Below are positions 59,039-64,000 of a stretch of DNA of 64,000 nt, piece after piece (position 1 is the first letter of the stretch; every line of letters starts with the position of its first letter). The translations under genes were made by a program, and so were the position numbers. Below the pieces are notes generated by a model. That model was not told where the DNA came from. It saw nothing but the letters and a program-made list of their open reading frames with translations, and did no database searches. The stretch covers positions 8,930,846-8,994,845 of the forward strand of contig NC_088779.1 of NCBI RefSeq assembly GCF_954871325.1. Direction: 5' to 3'. The DNA comes from Gordionus sp. m RMFG-2023 (taxonomy: Eukaryota; Nematomorpha; Gordioida; Chordodea; Parachordodidae).

Positions 59039-62000
59039 GTAATCATAATAATTTTACCATGAACGAAACCCTTTATGATATACTATTCTCATATTCCAAA
59101 CTCAAGAAAGGTTTATAAATAATTTCAGATATTAATATATATTTATATAAAAGAACACAAGAGAGTTAAATCTTTGAAGGGAATTATAAACAATGTTTAC
59201 ACTTTAGTTAAAAAAGCCAAAAATGACATTGAGTATTTTGAAAATACAAAAGAACCTCAGTTTTGTAACAACTCTTCTCAATATTTATGTCAAAATGAAA
59301 AAACTATAGAAGATTTTAGATGTAATGAAACTTCTGCTATTAACAGTGATATTCATAATACCGCATATCCAATTGTTACAGAATGGACTCAAAATAATAA
59401 CCCTAAAGATCAAAATATATATCATATTTCTAATATCATTAATCCAATATCTAGTTTAAATAATTTGATCAATACAAATTGTTTAATTAATAGCGTAACT
59501 TCTATATCTTCCAATCAGAATGCTTTTTTGCCAGCTATATTTAATAATAATGTCAATTCCTCAATCAAAAATAAGTTTTTATAATATTAAATGTTATTAT
59601 TATAAATATAATATTAGCTCAGTGTCTCATGCTTTAATACATAAAAATATCATTGATAAAACTAATCACATTGATAGTAATAATCATAAAATCAATAAGC
59701 CAAATTTTAATTTAAAGGGTGAGCTCCCAAAAGATTTTGTTACTTCAATATTTAAAAAATCACCACAAGAATGGATTAAATGGCCAGTAAATAATTTATA
59801 TTTTATAATAAATATATATTTTCGCAATAGAATCTGATTCAAAAATTATTAGAAGATTCAAAATTTCAAAATGCATTTGCTGATGTAATTAATAAAACTC
59901 TTTATTCCCCTAATAAAAAACTTACCCCTTTATCAATAAATAATACTTCCACAAATAAATTTGAAAATAATGATTCTATTGATAATATTAACCCTCCCAA
60001 TTTGTCTTCAAATAATGGAGAAAGCTTATTTTTAAATCTTGGAAATTATGTTGATACTATTAGAAGCCAACTTAATATTATACATACTCCAGTAACTAAA
60101 GGATACTCACCAATTAATGAGAACATAGTTAGTAATGGTAAAGAAGACATTGCTTTTGTTAAACAGAATGATAGTAAGTTCACATTTTTGAATAACTTAT
60201 TCTGTAAACACATTAAATTAGCAAATTCAAAAGTTGAAAATGTTATAGAAGATAATTTTAAACCCATTTTTAATGATGCAAATGACCATAAAAACGATCC
60301 TGATAATCAAGTAAATTTTTAAATTTTGCCATATTAATTTTTGGTGTGGGTAGCTAAAGAACCATTATATTTTTCCAAGTAGGTACAATATTTTTTTGAA
60401 ATTAGCCCCTTAGCTGAGGTTAAGATTAAAACATAGAGATATAAATTAGGTTAATATTTATATTATAAATAATGGCTCAAAAGCTGTATGCCTATACCTG
60501 TTTTAAAAAATTATTATTAATTTGCTACTTAAAATCAATCATGAAATTTAAGAAAAACATATATAATTTGAGAATTAACAACAGAAATGTCTTGGACAAA
60601 AATTCTAACAGACAAAAAGTCACTAGTCAAGAATACTCTATTTGCTTCAATGCTTAAGGGGGGGGGGTTAATTTTAAAAATATTTGCTTTTTAAATGTAT
60701 TTATTTTTTTAAATTTGGGGGTCATGATCTTTGTCTTTTTGTCTGGGATTCTGTCACTGATTCATAAATAAATGATCAACAAAATTGATAATTTTATTTT
60801 TATATAATTTTATTCTTATAAGAACACATCCATTAGCTCATTGAATAAAGATGTTATTTCAGATATTTTGGATGTCATGGAAACAGACCCTGATTTTGAA
60901 TCTTTATTCAACATATTTAGTAACAATTTTTTTTGCATTTACAGAATAATTTTGATATCAACTGTGATATATCTTGTTACAAATTTTACTTGTATTGACA
61001 ATAATATTTCGTTATTTAAGGTATAGATTTATTATAGAGAGCCATTTTATAAACTATCTCCAATTCATTCGATGATACTTCATAAATGCACACCTAATTC
61101 TTATTATGTTTTTCTGTTATAGCGATTAATCATCGCATGCAGTCATTATAAATTTTAGCTTGCTTTTGTATCGCATAGCTTGAGCGATACATGCTTATAA
61201 TAAATAAGACCGATGTATCCCTTCGTAAATGATTGGGAATCCCAAATGGCGGAATTAGAGTTCAGAAATAAATAAAAAATGGAATTTTAATAAATATAAT
61301 GCCAAAGTTAAAAATAGAATATAATATTATTAAAAAAACAATTTTAAATGTTTAAATTAATAACCATATTTTAATATAAAAATTTTTTTTAAAAAAATCC
61401 AAGTTTCGTTTACTGATTCGCTAATTAATGATTTATAATGAGCACTATACTATGAAGCGTATTGCTTATGTTGAAATCTGAAAATCATATATTGCGATGC
61501 GAATCGTTTAGTGAATGGGGCTTACTTAGTGTTGTAAAACAGTTCGATTTTTAAAAACGGGTAATCCAATATTTTAGCCTAAAATATTACGCAAACCTGG
61601 AGATTTTGCTCATAGTTGTTAGAAAGATTTGAAGATCTATTACGAAATCTTGAGACTTGCATAACATATTTGTCTAAAATATTGAGTTAGCCATTTAACA
61701 TTACTAGGCTTACTATAAACGAGGATAAACTCAACAACATATCTGAGTTTTAGTGAGAGTAGCCAAGTTCTGATATCAAAAGAGTCGGGCCAATTTTTTA
61801 AAATATTTTTGAACTATGGCTACTCTAAATGACGCCCATCAATTAGTGATTTCTTATATAAAAAAGTAGTGTCATTACTTAAAAATAACGTACCCTACTT
61901 TCAATAGCTACCTTAATAACATTGCTCTCTATCCACTATTCTTAATTGCACACTAACCCATCAAATTATGTTGAAATAAATTTATTTCTACTCTTCTCCC

Positions 62001-62739
62001 TTCATGGCCTTAAAATAATTTTCTTAAATTCTATCTAATTTAAGTAGAATTAAATAATTTCCAATCTTTTGCTCTAATTCCAACAATATCTCAAGAGAAT
62101 AATAAATAATTTTTTTAAAAAAAATATGCGAGATTTGCCTTTCTCTTTAAACCTAAAATTTTTCGATAATCTAGAGAGATATTGAAAATATGCTTTAAGT
62201 TAAAAAAAAGAGATCTTTTATATTTGTGGGGTGGAGTGAAAAGTTTGCTTAATGGAGATATTATTTATCGGCAAGACTCCTCCACAAATAAGGATGTATT
62301 CCATTTTAAAAAAAAATAGATGTTGAATGGAAAAAAAATGTCCACATGCTAGGAAAATTATTTATAAATTGACCCCAAATCCGATTTTTAAAAATAAGAT
62401 AGTAAAAAAATTTTTTTGAACTTTAGAAGATCCCAAGTTTTATGATAACCGCTAGATGATTTATTCCATATTTATAAAATTTAAAATAAAATATATTTTT
62501 TTTTCTTTTTATTACATAAAAAATGCATCATTAAGACACCAAAGATTGCTTGACCGATGATGTAGCCAATTCCTTCCTAAACTTTGATCCCTCCAACATG
62601 TTCCCTAACAACCTTTACGACGAACTAATCTCTCCATGCAAGAATAATTTTGTTGCATATTCCCTCGCCAACTTTGAATCGGTCAAACCTGCCACACCTC
62701 TATCAACTTCTACTAGACTTAACAAAAATTCATTCACAG
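59039..62739 (+). CDS. NPAT-like histone-transcription regulator, middle part (both ends missing)
   Basis: NPAT (Mxc in flies) sits in histone locus bodies and activates histone genes when phosphorylated by cyclin E-CDK2. Exons: 59039-59110, 59166-59574, 59618-59786, 59831-60310, 60823-60919, 62536-62739; phases agree, about 476 residues. The first exon (NETLYDILFSYSKLKK) resembles the region after the NPAT LisH domain. KFQNAFADVINK resembles the AENINK block of vertebrate NPAT. The best match is DILDVMETDPDFESLF in the fifth exon, close to DILEQTESDPAFQALF of human NPAT as I recall it. The rest is Asn/Ser-rich and disordered. The first three introns are only 43-55 bp. The gene continues beyond the window from a phase-1 donor at 62739. 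Family assignment rests on these blocks; a search is needed to confirm. Confidence 0.72.
61527..61706. mobile_element. Foldback hAT-type MITE, copy 5
   Basis: TAGTGTTGTAAAACAG to CCATTTAACATTACTA, flanked by a perfect 8-bp duplication GGCTTACT (61519-61526 and 61707-61714). It lies in the intron between the last two visible NPAT-like exons. Confidence 0.9.
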
Positions 62740-64000
62740 GTTTAAAAAATCAATCTTAAAATAGCACATGATTGCTTGAAATATATTGGACCTTAATGTC
62801 TAAATTTCAATCATTTTTCCTATTTGAAAAATGTTGAGTTTTAAACGGATGTGCAACGTTTTCTAGAGAGAGGGGAAGGGTGATTAAGCCATTAATTAAA
62901 TATTCAAGCTGATCAAAGTTTTAAAATATCTAGATCATAGTTAGAATATTGTCTTATTTTGACGTATAACCCCACTTTAAGATTTTATGCCAAACTAGTA
63001 TCACACTATTCTATCTATACGATTAACACATATAAGAATGCATAATTCGTGGAAATTGCTTTTTCTCAAAATTAACTAGTTACTTGGCATAGTTAACTTA
63101 CTTGGAAACTTAGCAAAGCTGATTTTTAAAATTTGAATTATCTATAATGCATTTTTATAGTTTTATCTTAGAATCATATTCCAGCATGTATAGAATTCTA
63201 TCTATGGAAATTTCATTTGGTATTAATTTTTGGTTTTTCTAAAAATCTATGTGGAAACTCTTATATAAAATTGAATATAAATTGAGTGTAGTTCAAAGGT
63301 TTACGACAAAATTGTCTGATATTCACAGCGTAGTAGTTACTAAATTTATTTTATAATTCTGGTAAATCAGGTCTTTCAAAATTTATAATTTATAATAAAT
63401 GCCAGCTATAAATTTAATTTTTGAGAGATTTAATAAAAGTCCAGGTTTGTCAAACCCTAGCTACATAATTGCCTATCTATTATTTTATATATATTATAAA
63501 GTTTTCTCAATAAAGGTAGTGTTTGAAAGCTCGATTTGAGCTTATTTTTAAAAATGCTAACTCAATATGTTATACAGAAAAGATATTATTCAAGCCTGAA
63601 AATTTGCTCATAGCTGACACAATGATTTGGATAACTATTAGCGATATCTCCAGGCTTAATAATTTTCTAGCTAAATATTAAGTTCACTATTTTTAAAAAT
63701 CGGCCCAAAATCGAACCGCTTAACAACACTTTACAAAATCTGACTAGCTACATTCATAATTTTCTCAAAAATCGTATCTCTGGTTATTCTAACAGCACTG
63801 ATTATAATCATCTCATATTTTATAATGAATGGTCTTTCTTCATCAAGCTTTCCTCTCTTTTTTTAAAAATGGCTGCAGTCCTGATTATAGTTAAATAATT
63901 GCTACATGTAGGCTATTTCGTCTCAATCTACATGCACGTGCTTGAGAAAATCCCTCAACCTCAAGGCATTTTAATTTATATTTGTTTTTTCCACATTTGA
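62740..64000. other. Intron or flank, no exon seen
   Basis: Apart from a foldback MITE, no coding exon is visible. It is probably an intron of the NPAT-like gene. Confidence 0.4.
63516..63731. mobile_element. Foldback hAT-type MITE, copy 6
   Basis: TAGTGTTTGAAAGCTCG to CGAACCGCTTAACAACACT, with inner arms GAGCTTATTTTTAAAAATGC / TTTTTAAAAATCGGCCC. The outer bases have drifted and no duplication is clear. Confidence 0.7.

Noticed and set aside
60472-60657. Short open frame between two NPAT-like exons
   Set aside because: It does not fit the phase-0 junction between 60310 and 60823, and those two exons join perfectly without it.

Overview
This is nuclear DNA of an AT-rich invertebrate animal; I cannot name the species. 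It is about three-quarters A+T. Genes are split by GT-AG introns. The recognisable proteins are animal ones: a GT92 glycosyltransferase, a CDK2 kinase, a very large NIDO-AMOP-VWD-EGF membrane protein and an NPAT-like histone-gene regulator. Introns fall into two classes: CDK2 and part of the NPAT-like gene have introns of only about 37-55 bp, whereas the membrane-protein gene has introns from 60 bp to nearly 3 kb.

Layout. 1-5.5 kb: gene-poor, decayed repeats and one small hAT-type MITE. 5.55-7.09 kb: single-exon GT92 gene (+). 7.29-8.43 kb: seven-exon CDK2 gene (-), tail-to-tail with GT92 and with crossing 3' ends; E2F-like and NRF1-like sites lie on its upstream side. 9.8-18.3 kb: a nested transposon pile. 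A hAT element holds a fossil Ty3-type LTR element, which holds a hAT MITE and (inside one LTR) a Helitron, which holds another hAT element, which holds a second copy of the MITE. Five of the six boundaries are supported by target-site duplications or an empty site. 18.58-20.40 kb: a short LTR element with intact TSD and gag-like ORFs. 23.2-24.9 kb: an internally deleted Tc1-mariner element with about 150-bp TIRs, inside a tandem duplication that preserves its empty site. 24.9-33.7 kb: mostly non-coding with small repeats.

33.75-56.84 kb (perhaps from 32.15 kb): one gene of at least 28 exons. I resolved all splice phases across it. It encodes at least 1,826 residues: NIDO, AMOP, degenerate VWD, a string of EGF modules, a SEA-like segment with a nearby RKKR site, two more EGFs, a transmembrane helix and a tail that can end in two ways, one with an NPxY motif. 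It belongs to the Mesh/MUC4 group of cell-surface proteins. About 58-62.7 kb and beyond: an NPAT-like gene that runs off the window, preceded by a canonical E2F-type site.

How the genes relate: in animals NPAT is phosphorylated by cyclin E-CDK2 to switch on histone genes at S phase. Finding CDK2 and an NPAT-like gene 50 kb apart, each with an E2F-like site, fits shared G1/S control, although nothing here shows physical co-regulation. No rRNA gene, intact tRNA gene or CRISPR array was seen.
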